A DNA stretch of 64,000 nt from Rathayibacter sp. VKM Ac-2804 (lineage in GTDB: Bacteria; Actinomycetota; Actinomycetes; Actinomycetales; Microbacteriaceae): contig NZ_CP047420.1 of the NCBI RefSeq assembly GCF_009866655.1, positions 124,001 to 188,000 on the forward strand, written 5' to 3'. Under the pieces are notes generated by a model that saw only the letters and a list, made by a program, of their open reading frames with translations, was not told the origin of the DNA and did no database searches. Both the position numbers and the translations under genes were made by a program. Shown in pieces: positions 56,157 to 64,000 of the stretch (positions within the stretch are counted from its first letter, which is position 1; each line of letters opens with the position of its first letter).

Positions 56157-57137
56157 TCAGGGGAGGAGGGCTCGGCGGGCGAGGGTGGAGTAGACGTCGC
56201 CGAGGTAGCGGCCGGAGGCCTCGATGGCCTGGGGAATTAGGGAGGTCTCGGTCATGCCGGGGAGGACGTTCGCGTCGAAGAACCAGGGGAGGCCGTCGGG
56301 ATCGACGATGACGTCGATGCGGGAGAGGTGGCGGAGGCCGAGCAGTTCGTGGATGGCGACCGCGACGCGGGAGACCTCGGCGAGCGTCTCCTCCGGCAGC
56401 CGCGCGGGCGTGTAGAAGCGGGTCTCACCCGCGGTGTAGCGGGCCTCGAAGGTGTAGCGGCCGGCAACCGGCGCGATCTCCACCGGGGGGAGTGCGAAGG
56501 GGCCGTCGCCGAGGTCGAGGACACCGACCGAGACCTCTGTGCCGAGGACCTGCTGCTCGATCAGTGCGACCTCGCCGTAGGTGTAGGCATCGACCATCGC
56601 CCGGGACAGCAGACCGGGCTCGGTGACGATGCTGACACCCTGTGCGGACCCGCCCTGCGCGGGCTTCACCACGAGCGGTCCGGGGAGGTGCGACTGCACC
56701 TGCTCCAGGATGCCCGCGGCGCCGAGCTCGCGGAACGTCTCGCGGGGGAGGGTGATCGAGCGGGGCGTCGAGAAGCCGGCCCGCGCGACCAGTGTCTTCG
56801 CCGTCGGCTTGAACCAGGCGAGTCGCGCCGCCTCGGTCTGCGAGCCGACGTACGCGAAGCCCGCCGCCTCGAGCAGCCCGAGCAGCGCGCCGTCCTCACC
56901 GCTCGCGCCGTGCACGGCCGGCCACACGACGTCCGGGCGCTGCTTCAGCAGCGCTGCGAGCAGACCGGCGTCCGGCTCGCGGTGCGTGACCCGGTGCCCC
57001 ATCGCGGACAGGCGGTCGGCGACGCGGCGGCCGGAGCGCAGGGAGACGTCGCGCTCGTGACTGATGCCGCCGCTGATGACGACGATGTCCAGGGGCTCCT
57101 CGGAGCTCGAGAGATCGGCGCTGGAGATAGAGGTCAT
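56157..57137 (-). CDS. ATP-grasp protein of the D-alanine--D-alanine ligase family
   Basis: A 326-residue ATP-grasp enzyme. The Ddl-like N-terminal lobe has VVISGGISHERDVSLRSG and WPAVHGASGEDGALLGLLEAAG; the ATP lobe has PLVVKPAQGGSAQGVSIV; the C-terminal lobe has RIDVIVDPDGLPWFFDANVLPGMTETS. Canonical Ddl has E-x-N-T-x-P-G-M-T at the metal site; here it is D-A-N-V-L-P-G-M-T, so Asp replaces Glu and Val replaces Thr. It may be a paralogue with another amino-acid or dipeptide substrate rather than the essential Ddl. It ends beside the parS cluster. Confidence 0.85.
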   Translation of the reverse strand: MTSISSADLSSSEEPLDIVVISGGISHERDVSLRSGRRVADRLSAMGHRVTHREPDAGLLAALLKQRPDVVWPAVHGASGEDGALLGLLEAAGFAYVGSQTEAARLAWFKPTAKTLVARAGFSTPRSITLPRETFRELGAAGILEQVQSHLPGPLVVKPAQGGSAQGVSIVTEPGLLSRAMVDAYTYGEVALIEQQVLGTEVSVGVLDLGDGPFALPPVEIAPVAGRYTFEARYTAGETRFYTPARLPEETLAEVSRVAVAIHELLGLRHLSRIDVIVDPDGLPWFFDANVLPGMTETSLIPQAIEASGRYLGDVYSTLARRALLP

Positions 57138-57169
57138 GACCTGGCCTTTTGTGCTCGTGGTTCGTACCG

Positions 57170-58474
57170 TCAGAGGATCTGCGGCGGCAGGGCGGCGTCA
57201 CGCTGCTCGACCGGGTCGCTCGTGCGCGCACCCGTGCCGGCGAAGGTGGACAGGAGGTCGAGCTCGCCGTTGATGACGGTCGCGAGGCGCCGGATGCCGT
57301 CGCCGATCCGCTCCGGAGTCGGGTAGCAGAACGACAGCCGGATGTTCCGGCGGCCGTCGCCGTTGCCGAAGAACGCCGTCCCGGGCGTGTAGGCGACCAG
57401 CTCCTTCACGGCCCGGGGAAGCATCGCCTTCGACTCGAGCTCCTCGGGGAGGGTGACCCAGACGTAGAAGCCGCCGTTCGGATTCGTCCAGGTGAGACCC
57501 GGCAGGTGGGTCTCCAGGCCGCGGATCATCGCCTCCTTGCGCTCGCGGTAGACGGCGCGGAAGGTGTCGATCTGACCGCGCCAGTCGGCCGTCGCCAGGT
57601 ACTGCGAGATGACGAGCTGGCTGAAGGACGACGGGCTCAGAACGGCCGCCTCGTTCGCCAGGATCAGGCGCTCCCGGATGGCGTGGGGTGCGAGCGCCCA
57701 GCCGATGCGGAACCCGGGCGCGAGGGTCTTGGAGAAGGTGCCGAGGTAGATCACGCCGTCCTCCTCGAGGGAGCGCATCGCCTTCGGCGGCACGTCCTCG
57801 AAGTAGAGCAGGCCGTACGGGTTGTCCTCGAGGACGAGGATTCCCTCGCTCTTGCAGATCTCGAGGATCTCGACGCGGCGCTCCCAGCTCAGCGTGACGC
57901 CGGCCGGGTTGTGGAAGGTCGGGATCGTGTAAAGGAACTTGATCCGCTTCCCTGCGGCCCGCACGTGCGCGATGTGCTCGCGCAGCGCCTCGGGGATCAG
58001 GCCGTGCTCGTCCATCGCGACGTGCTCGATCTCGGCCTGGTAGGAGCGGAAGATGACCATCGCGGTGACGTAGCTCGGGCCCTCGGACAGGACCACGTCG
58101 CCCGGATCGAGGAACAGCTTCGAGACCAGCTCGAGGGCGTGCTGCGAGCCGGTGGTGACGACGACGTCGTCGGCGCTGGCCGAGATGCCCTCGAGCGCCA
58201 TCACCTCGAGGATCTGCTCGCGCAGCACCGGGACGCCCTGACCGGAGCCGTACTGCAGCGCGACCGGGCCCTGCTCGCGCATGACGGTGGCCATGGCGTC
58301 GGTCACGAGGTCCTGGGGGAGGGCGGAGACGAACGGCATGCCACCGGCGAGCGAGACCACCTCGGGGCGGGAGGCGACGGCGAACAGGGCTCGGACCTCG
58401 CTGGCCGCGAGGCCGGCCGTGCGCTCCGCGTAGGAGTCGTACCAGGGGTCGAGATTGGTGCCGGCGTTGATCAC
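57170..58474 (-). CDS. PLP-dependent aminotransferase (class I/II, MocR/2-aminoadipate-like)
   Basis: A 434-residue fold-type I aminotransferase. The PLP Lys is in GTFSKTLAPGFRIGW; other conserved parts are SGQGVPVLREQI, TGSQHALELVSKLFLDPGD, TIPTFHNPAGVTLS and LEDNPYGLLYF. No helix-turn-helix domain is present, so it is an enzyme and not a MocR regulator. The start is uncertain: GTG 58474 (GGAG ten bases upstream) places the protein start at INAGTNLDPWYDSY; the longer frame from GTG 58576 adds 34 residues that do not look conserved. It follows the Trx pair and precedes the Ddl-like gene on the same strand. Confidence 0.88.
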   Translation of the reverse strand: MINAGTNLDPWYDSYAERTAGLAASEVRALFAVASRPEVVSLAGGMPFVSALPQDLVTDAMATVMREQGPVALQYGSGQGVPVLREQILEVMALEGISASADDVVVTTGSQHALELVSKLFLDPGDVVLSEGPSYVTAMVIFRSYQAEIEHVAMDEHGLIPEALREHIAHVRAAGKRIKFLYTIPTFHNPAGVTLSWERRVEILEICKSEGILVLEDNPYGLLYFEDVPPKAMRSLEEDGVIYLGTFSKTLAPGFRIGWALAPHAIRERLILANEAAVLSPSSFSQLVISQYLATADWRGQIDTFRAVYRERKEAMIRGLETHLPGLTWTNPNGGFYVWVTLPEELESKAMLPRAVKELVAYTPGTAFFGNGDGRRNIRLSFCYPTPERIGDGIRRLATVINGELDLLSTFAGTGARTSDPVEQRDAALPPQIL

Positions 58475-58606
58475 GGTGGTGTCGCTCCGCTCGATGGACA
58501 GGGGCCTCCGGCCGTCGACCGGATCGATCCAGACTACTCGGCGGGATTCCGGCGGACCGGGGGAGGGGAACGCCACTGCGCTGCCCGTGGACTGCCTCCT
58601 GCGCCC

Positions 58607-58620
58607 GTTTCACGTGAAAC
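58607..58620. other. parS: parS site near the aminotransferase start
   Basis: Perfect palindrome GTTTCACGTGAAAC (extended CCCGTTTCACGTGAAACGGG), between the aminotransferase and trxA. Confidence 0.95.
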
Positions 58621-58639
58621 GGGAGGAGCGACCCAGAAC

Positions 58640-58678
58640 GACGAAGCCCCCGCGCCACAGGGGCGCAGGGGCTTCGTC
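58640..58678 (-). terminator. Terminator after trxA
   Basis: An 11-bp stem GACGAAGCCCC / GGGGCTTCGTC (58640-58650 and 58668-58678) lies past the trxA stop on the minus strand. Confidence 0.75.
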
Positions 58679-58705
58679 AGACGGTCGAACCGCCGGAGGT
58701 CGAAC

Positions 58706-59029
58706 TCAGAGGAACGCGGCCAGGTCTGCCTCGAGAGCGGGCTTCGGCTTGGCTCCGATGACGGTCTTGACGACCTCGCCCTTCTGGTAGACCTTCATCG
58801 CCGGGATCGAGGTGATCTGGTACTTCGCGGCGATCTGCGGGTTCTCGTCGACGTTCAGCTTGACGATCTCGATCTTGTCGCCGTGCTCGGCCGAGATCTG
58901 GTCGAGGATCGGGGCGACCATGCGGCAGGGACCGCACCACTCGGCCCAGAAGTCGACCAGGACGGTCTTCTCGGAGTCGAGGACATCGGCCTGGAACGAT
59001 GCGTCGGTGACGCTCTTCGCGGTGGACAT
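58706..59029 (-). CDS. trxA: Thioredoxin
   Basis: A 107-residue thioredoxin with the active site WCGPC (WAEWCGPCRMVAP) and the cis-Pro segment ITSIPAMKVYQKGE. It passes electrons from TrxB to ribonucleotide reductase and other targets. ATG 59029 is preceded by GAAGGAGAAAAT. It lies about 60 bases after trxB, the classic trxB-trxA pair near the origin. Confidence 0.98.
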   Translation of the reverse strand: MSTAKSVTDASFQADVLDSEKTVLVDFWAEWCGPCRMVAPILDQISAEHGDKIEIVKLNVDENPQIAAKYQITSIPAMKVYQKGEVVKTVIGAKPKPALEADLAAFL

Positions 59030-59089
59030 GATGATTTTCTCCTTCGTGAGCCGGCGGCGCCGACTCGAGTGCGAGTGTGGTGGGGAGGA

Positions 59090-60064
59090 CTAGAGGGTGA
59101 GGAGCTCGGCCGCCGGGGTTCCCTCGGTGCTGGCGATGCCATCGGTGAGGGCGGCGAGGTAGTGCTCGGCGTCGAGGGCGGCGACGGTGCCCGACGCTGC
59201 GGCGGTGACGGCCTGACGGTAGGTCGGGTCGATCACGTCGCCGGCGGCGAACACGCCCGCCACAGAGGTCTGCGACGAGCGGCCGGTGACGGCGATCGTG
59301 CCGTCGGTCGTCAGGTCGAGCTTGCCGTGGACGATGTGGGTGCGCGGGTCGTTGCCGATCGCGATGAAGAGGCCGTCGAGCTCGAGCGTCGACTCGGTGC
59401 CGTCGACCGTGTCGCGCAGCTTGACGCCGTTCACGTGGTTCTCACCGGTGATGCCGGTGACCTCGGTGTTCCAGACGAACTCGATCTTCTCGTTGTCGCG
59501 GGCGCGCTTCTGCATGACCTTGGACGCGCGGAGCGAGTCCTTGCGGTGGATGACGTAGACCTTCTCCGCGAACTTGGTGAGGAAGGTCGCCTCCTCCATC
59601 GCGGAGTCGCCGCCGCCGACGACGGCGATGGTCTTGCCCTTGAAGAAGAAGCCGTCGCAGGTGGCGCACCATGAGACACCGTGTCCCGAGAGTCGGTCCT
59701 CGTCGTGCAGGCCGAGCTTGCGGTAGGCCGAGCCGGTGGCGATGACGACGGTCTTCGCCTCGATGCTCTCGCCGGAGCCGAGGTGGATCGTCTTGGTCTC
59801 GCCCTCGAGGTCGAGCGACAGGACGTCGTCGTAGAACGTCTCCGCACCGAACTTCTCGGCCTGCTTCTGCATCGCCGTCATCAGCTCGGGGCCGAGGACG
59901 CCGTCGGGGAAGCCGGGGAAGTTCTCGACGTCGGTGGTGTTCATCAGGTCGCCGCCGATCTCGACGGACGAGGCGACCACGACGGGGTGCAGATCGGCGC
60001 GCGCCGCGTAGATGGCGGCCGTCCAGCCTGCAGGGCCGGATCCGATGATGACGATGTCGCGCAC
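59090..60064 (-). CDS. trxB: Thioredoxin reductase
   Basis: A 324-residue FAD/NADPH disulfide reductase. FAD motif IIGSGPAGWTAAIYAARA at the N-terminus, redox pair WCATCDG, NADPH motif VVGGGDSAMEEA, and the FAD end motif GVFAAGDVIDPTYRQ. Start is GTG 60064 with GAGGAG upstream, giving the conserved RDIVIIGSGPAG start. It keeps TrxA reduced. Confidence 0.97.
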   Translation of the reverse strand: MRDIVIIGSGPAGWTAAIYAARADLHPVVVASSVEIGGDLMNTTDVENFPGFPDGVLGPELMTAMQKQAEKFGAETFYDDVLSLDLEGETKTIHLGSGESIEAKTVVIATGSAYRKLGLHDEDRLSGHGVSWCATCDGFFFKGKTIAVVGGGDSAMEEATFLTKFAEKVYVIHRKDSLRASKVMQKRARDNEKIEFVWNTEVTGITGENHVNGVKLRDTVDGTESTLELDGLFIAIGNDPRTHIVHGKLDLTTDGTIAVTGRSSQTSVAGVFAAGDVIDPTYRQAVTAAASGTVAALDAEHYLAALTDGIASTEGTPAAELLTL

Positions 60065-60222
60065 GGCAACTCCTCGAGGTCTGTGCTGAGCGGGGGGTGG
60101 TTTCACTGGTCTGCGGTGTTCCGCGGAGCCGGACCCGCTCGCTCGATCGTTCCGGGCTCCAGGGGCTACAACACATCCTAGGCGGGGCCTATTCCGCGGC
60201 GCCGGGAGCACTCGGCCCGCGG

Positions 60223-60996
60223 TCAGGGTCGTGGCGCGGACCGGCGAGAAGGGGTTGAGAAAGAGGCGCTGACCGGCTCTTTCGCTCTCGAGCTCTCGAG
60301 GTCGCTGCGCTGCCCGATCGACCGGCGCGAGATCAGGACCGTCAGCCAGCCGGCCGAGGCGAAGACCGCGGTCATGGCGGCGACGTAGAAGACCACCGCG
60401 ATCATCCCGCCGGGGACGATCGGCGGGTCGGCCAGGCGCGGATCGAGGAACGGGTACGGGTACCAGACCTGCTCGTGCTTCATCTGGTCGTAGACGAGCG
60501 GTGCCCGGACGCTCGTGTAGACGAACCAGGCGACGGGGAAGGCGAGCAGCGCCGGGACGACGGCCCACGAGAGGCGGCGCCGTCCGGGCGCGAACAGCCA
60601 GTCCAGGATCAGCGCGAGCGGCGCCATGACGTGCATGACCTCGTTGGTCCACTCCTGCCCCGCCCCGGCCCCGGTGACCACCGTGCCGCGCAGGAGCAGG
60701 TTGTAGACCACTCCGATCACGACCATGTAGGTGACGACCCCGGCGCGCAGCCACGCGAACCAGCGCGGTTCGGGCAGGGCGCCGCGGGCGAGGACCACGG
60801 CGCCGATCAGCAGGACGACCACCGCGAGCAGGCAGATCTCGACGGTGATGTAGCTGAAGAAGTTGGCGGTGAGGGTCGCACGGTCGCGGAAGCGGGCCTC
60901 GACCCAGAACGCGTGGGAGTCGAGGAAGCTCACCGTGGTCGCGGTGAGGACGGCGGCCGCGACGAGCACGCGGAGCAGGACGAACGTGGAGCGCAT
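60223..60996 (-). CDS. Pr6Pr-family membrane protein
   Basis: A 257-residue polytopic membrane protein with about six helices. The Pr6Pr-type segments are FFSYITVEICLLAVVVLL, VVYNLLLRG, NEVMHVMAPLALILDWLF, VAWFVYTSVRAPLV and the loop YPYPFLDP. Family function is unknown. Start ATG 60996; the C-terminus is a hydrophilic Ser/Arg-rich tail. It lies between trxB and murJ on the same strand, without overlap. Confidence 0.88.
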   Translation of the reverse strand: MRSTFVLLRVLVAAAVLTATTVSFLDSHAFWVEARFRDRATLTANFFSYITVEICLLAVVVLLIGAVVLARGALPEPRWFAWLRAGVVTYMVVIGVVYNLLLRGTVVTGAGAGQEWTNEVMHVMAPLALILDWLFAPGRRRLSWAVVPALLAFPVAWFVYTSVRAPLVYDQMKHEQVWYPYPFLDPRLADPPIVPGGMIAVVFYVAAMTAVFASAGWLTVLISRRSIGQRSDLESSRAKEPVSASFSTPSRRSAPRP

Positions 60997-61203
60997 CGCG
61001 CCTTCCGGGTCGGCGGGAGGGAGGAGGGGGAGGCGGCTCTGCCGGAGGACGCCCCCACCCTTCCACGTCGCGCCCGCCGGCGCACCACCGCTTCGGTGAC
61101 GTCCCAGTGTCGGGACGGGGGCTCTCAGGGACGCCGTGGGGCCTCAGCCGGTCCCAGCGGGTCTCATCGACGCACAGGGCCCGTCAGTGTGCGTCAGCGG
61201 TCG

Positions 61204-62814
61204 TCAGCGCCCGAGGCGGCGGAGGAACGGCGCGGCCATCGCCCGCAGCTCGGGGACGCGCAGGACCCAGAGGACGCCGAAGTAGACGACCGCCATCACG
61301 ACGCCGGTGATCACCATCGAGATCAGGGCCTCCAGCACACCCGCGGACGGATAGCCGTCCGCGCGGGAGAGGGCGAGCATCACCAGGACGCCGGCGCCCA
61401 TGGCCGGCAGGGTGGTGACGGCGTAGATCGCGAACCGGCGGACCACGCGCCTCCCACCCGAGCCGCCCAGTCTCCGGCGGAGCATGACGCAGGCCATCAG
61501 CGCCTGCACGGCGACGCCGACCGAGATCGACAGCGCGACGAAGACCGCCGTCGACGAGTTCGGCAGGAGGAAGGCGATCCCGCAGCCGACGACGATGATC
61601 GCCGTCTGCACCAGCGTGTACAGGAACGGCGAGCGGCCGTCGTTCAGGGCGTAGAACCCGCGCTGGACGATCGCGAGTGTCGAGAACAGCGGCAGCACGA
61701 TCACGTAGGCGGTGATGATGAAGGCCATCTGCGCAGCGGCTTCGGGATCCGAGGGGGCGAAGATCGTCGCGAACGACCGGGCGCAGACGACGAGCGCCGC
61801 CGCGGCGAAGAAGAGGAACAGCCCCACGACCCGGACGGAGGTCGAGATGTCGCTCCGGAAGTCCTTCATCTCGTTGCGCGAGGCGTGGCCGCTCATCTTC
61901 GTGTAGTACGCGGTCGCGATCGAGACGGCGATCACCGAGTGCGGGAGCATGAAGACGAGCCACGCCTTCTGCAGCGCCGTCGCCGACGCGTCCTCGCCGG
62001 AGGGGCCGCTGACCGTGTTGTTCTCGATGAAGCCGGCGGCGACGGTCAGGAGCAGGGTCGCGAAGGTCCAGATCGCGATACGCCCGGCGCGACCGAGGCC
62101 GACCCCGCGGACGCTGAAGTCGGGACGGTAGCGCAGGCCGACCCGCTTCCAGAAGAAGACGAGCAGGCTCGCCTGCAGTGCCACTCCGAGGGTCGCCGAG
62201 CCCGCCAGCACCGCGATCATCTCGGGCGTCCACTGCGTCGCGAGGCGCTCCCCGCGGCCGTCCGAGCCGAAGAGGTTCTGGAAGGCGAGGAGCCCGCCGA
62301 TGGCGACGACGTTGTTGACGACCGGCGTCCAGGTGAACGGCCCGAAGGAGCCGCGCGCATTGAGCACCTCGCCGAGGATCGTGTACAGCCCGTAGAAGAA
62401 CACCTGCGGCAGGCACCAGTAGGCGAAGGTGACGGCGAGGCGGGTCTGCTCCGGCCCGTACTGCGAGGCGTTCAGCTGGATCAGCAGGGGTGCGGCGAGC
62501 GTCGCGATCACCGCGGCGCCGAGGAGGACGAGCAGCGCGAGGGTCAGCAGCTTGTTGATGTAGCGCTGGCCGCCGTCGGCCTGGAGCCCGGCCCGCACGA
62601 TCTGCGGCACCAGGACCGCGTTCAGGGCGCCGCCCGCGATGATCGCGTAGATCGTGTTCGGCAGGCCGTTGGCGACCGTGAAGGCGTCGGCGCCCTGGCC
62701 GACGAGGCCGATGGTCTGCGTGAAGACCAGGGACATCACGAAGCCGAGGACCCGCGAGACCATCGTGCCGGAGGCGAGGACGGCGCTCGCGCGACCGAGG
62801 GAGAAGCTAGCCAC
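61204..62814 (-). CDS. murJ: Lipid II flippase MurJ (MviN)
   Basis: A 536-residue MATE-like (MOP superfamily) transporter that flips lipid II across the membrane. The N-terminal signature is SGTMVSRVLGFVMSLV, followed by NGLPNTIYAIIAGGALNAVLVPQIV and LPQVFFYGLYTILGEVLNARGSFGPF (cited as FFYGLYTILGEVLNARG). Fourteen or so helices are expected; the C-terminal kinase-like domain of mycobacterial MviN is absent here. GTG 62814 overlaps the stop of the DUF6049 gene by eight bases. FhaA at 19291 is its expected regulator by analogy with mycobacteria. Confidence 0.96.
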   Translation of the reverse strand: MASFSLGRASAVLASGTMVSRVLGFVMSLVFTQTIGLVGQGADAFTVANGLPNTIYAIIAGGALNAVLVPQIVRAGLQADGGQRYINKLLTLALLVLLGAAVIATLAAPLLIQLNASQYGPEQTRLAVTFAYWCLPQVFFYGLYTILGEVLNARGSFGPFTWTPVVNNVVAIGGLLAFQNLFGSDGRGERLATQWTPEMIAVLAGSATLGVALQASLLVFFWKRVGLRYRPDFSVRGVGLGRAGRIAIWTFATLLLTVAAGFIENNTVSGPSGEDASATALQKAWLVFMLPHSVIAVSIATAYYTKMSGHASRNEMKDFRSDISTSVRVVGLFLFFAAAALVVCARSFATIFAPSDPEAAAQMAFIITAYVIVLPLFSTLAIVQRGFYALNDGRSPFLYTLVQTAIIVVGCGIAFLLPNSSTAVFVALSISVGVAVQALMACVMLRRRLGGSGGRRVVRRFAIYAVTTLPAMGAGVLVMLALSRADGYPSAGVLEALISMVITGVVMAVVYFGVLWVLRVPELRAMAAPFLRRLGR

Positions 62815-64000
62815 GGGGATCCGTTCGGTCGTCGTCGAGGCCCGGCTGGACGGCGAGCGGGGCGTTCGGGTCCTCCTCGTCCTCCTCGGGGGTGTCGCCG
62901 CGGCGGCGCCGGCGGATGTTGCGGAGGATGCCCGCGCCGAAGACGAGGACCAGGAGGATGCCGACGCCGAGGGTGCCGACGGTCTCCCAGTCGGCGCGGA
63001 CGTTGGTGACGATGCCGGTAGGAGCGCCGATGGGCGTGCCGTCCTGGGCCGTCAGCTGCATGCGGAGCTCGGTCTCGCCGTTGCCGACGCGGGCCTTCAC
63101 CGGGATGAGGACGCGGCCCTGCGAGCGGGCGTCGATCGCCGTGGGCTCGACCGAGGACTCGTCGATGTCGAGGACCGCGTTGGAGGTCGAGGCCTGGATC
63201 CGGACCGTCACGGGCCAGGGCAGGTCGTTGCGGACGTAGACCGGGATGCTCGAGTCGCGGGAGAGCTGCGTGACGCTGTCGGAGCTCTCGATCGCGACGG
63301 AGGAGAGCGTGGTGTCGGCCTGCTCGCGGCTCGCGGCGACCGCTCCCTGCCAGCCGGTCGGGTCCTCGCGCCAGGTGACGGCGAGCAGGGCGAGGAGGTC
63401 GTTGCGGCGCTTGCCGCTGAGCAGCTGCGGGTCGGTGAGGACGGCGGAGAAGGACTCGACGCGGGCGGCCGCGGTGAGGAGGTCCGAGACGCCCTCGAGG
63501 CGCTGCTCCGACTCCGGGCTGTCGACGACGGTCGCGTCCTCGGTCGGCGCCGCGGTGAGGGCGGCGGCGAGCGAGGTCCCTTCCGCCCACGGCAGCGCGT
63601 CGACGGCCTGAAGGGTCTGCGAGAGCCGGACGCCGTCGATGGCGGCGCCGCGGTCGAGCGCCAGGATCACGGACGGCGACTCGTCCTCGCGCTGGACCTG
63701 CGCGAGGTCGGCGGTGAGGTCGGCCATGCGCGCGCGCCACTCGGAGTCGGTGCCGGAGCTGACGGCCGCGTCGAAGGCGGTCGAGAGGGCGCTGTCGGCG
63801 ACGATCAGGTCGTGGCCGTCGACGGCGGCCCGGGTGGTCGTCGTGACGTCCTCCGGCAGTGCGAGGTTGGCGGAGGACACGACGGTGCGGTTCATGCCGG
63901 TCGTGGCATAGACGCCGAGATCCGCGGCGCGGACGGTGCCGTCGTCGGGCCAGGCGATGCTGCCGACCGTCGGCGACCAGTCGAACGCGAGGAGCGACTC
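62807..64000 (-). CDS. DUF6049-family secreted/membrane protein (5' end beyond the window)
   Basis: An open frame running off the right edge; 397 codons are visible. It ends with a membrane helix (about 75-95 residues before the end, VGTLGVGILLVLVFGAGIL) and a basic then acidic cytoplasmic tail (RRRRRGDTPEEDEED). The external part is beta-rich with RNDLPWPVTVRIQAST and VLIPVKARVGNGETELRMQL, as in the DUF6049 proteins found next to murJ in actinobacteria (Rv3909-like). It overlaps murJ by eight bases. The function is unknown but tied to wall synthesis by context. Confidence 0.88.
   Translation of the reverse strand, partial: ESLLAFDWSPTVGSIAWPDDGTVRAADLGVYATTGMNRTVVSSANLALPEDVTTTTRAAVDGHDLIVADSALSTAFDAAVSSGTDSEWRARMADLTADLAQVQREDESPSVILALDRGAAIDGVRLSQTLQAVDALPWAEGTSLAAALTAAPTEDATVVDSPESEQRLEGVSDLLTAAARVESFSAVLTDPQLLSGKRRNDLLALLAVTWREDPTGWQGAVAASREQADTTLSSVAIESSDSVTQLSRDSSIPVYVRNDLPWPVTVRIQASTSNAVLDIDESSVEPTAIDARSQGRVLIPVKARVGNGETELRMQLTAQDGTPIGAPTGIVTNVRADWETVGTLGVGILLVLVFGAGILRNIRRRRRGDTPEEDEEDPNAPLAVQPGLDDDRTDPRG

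Noticed and set aside
59090..61066. A 658-codon minus-strand frame
   Set aside because: The trxB part begins at GTG 60064; upstream sequence is the shadow of the Pr6Pr gene in another frame.

Overview
This window is a stretch of a high-GC actinobacterial chromosome around the replication origin. Gene content and order (dnaA-dnaN-gnd-recF-dciA-gyrB-gyrA on one side; rpmH-rnpA-yidD-yidC-khpB-rsmG-parA-parB on the other; trxA/trxB/murJ beyond; fhaA-fhaB-pstP-rodA-pbpA-pknA and pknB about 20 kb away), frequent GTG starts, and an interspersed roughly 40-base palindromic repeat point to the family Microbacteriaceae (Clavibacter, Rathayibacter or Curtobacterium-like). The genus is not decided from sequence alone.

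Layout. 1-7087 (minus): a Kdp high-affinity potassium uptake operon (a 54-codon membrane ORF, kdpF, kdpA, kdpB, kdpC, and kdpD cut by the window edge). 7285-12093: accessory genes, namely an AraC regulator divergent from a secreted GH18-type protein, a DM13 lipoprotein coupled to a DoxX-like membrane protein, and a secreted unknown. 12518-17870: a monosaccharide ABC transporter (chvE-mmsA-mmsB) followed by a ROK regulator. 17894-18932: a deazaflavin-type oxidoreductase, a striking 23-bp perfect inverted repeat, a small unknown and tRNA-Leu(CAG). 19291-28801: the cell-wall growth and signalling cluster fhaA, fhaB, pstP, rodA, pbpA, pknA, then pknB. 29030-37172: a second AraC regulator, a glutamine amidotransferase, a class E sortase, crgA, a PrmC-like methyltransferase, rhomboid protease, cyclophilin, a NUDIX protein and small proteins. 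37469-37682: tRNA-Ala(TGC) and tRNA-Ile(GAT). 37750-49831 (minus): DUF3566 protein, gyrA, gyrB, dciA, recF, gnd, dnaN, dnaA. 50315-55404 (plus): rpmH to parB. 56157-64000 (minus): an ATP-grasp Ddl-like protein, PLP aminotransferase, trxA, trxB, a Pr6Pr membrane protein, murJ and a DUF6049 protein running off the end.

Origin and segregation signals are dense. DnaA boxes lie between dnaA and dnaN (oriC) and upstream of dnaA, and there is an unexpected extra cluster at 33230-33469. Five perfect parS sites and one degenerate site lie between 53485 and 58620; one covers the parA start codon. An alternating-orientation array of nine REP-like repeats (55446-56044) fills the gap between parB and the three-site parS cluster. 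The same repeat family also sits in the gnd-recF, dnaN-dnaA, gyrB-gyrA and several other gaps. No rRNA operon, insertion sequence, prophage or CRISPR array is visible.
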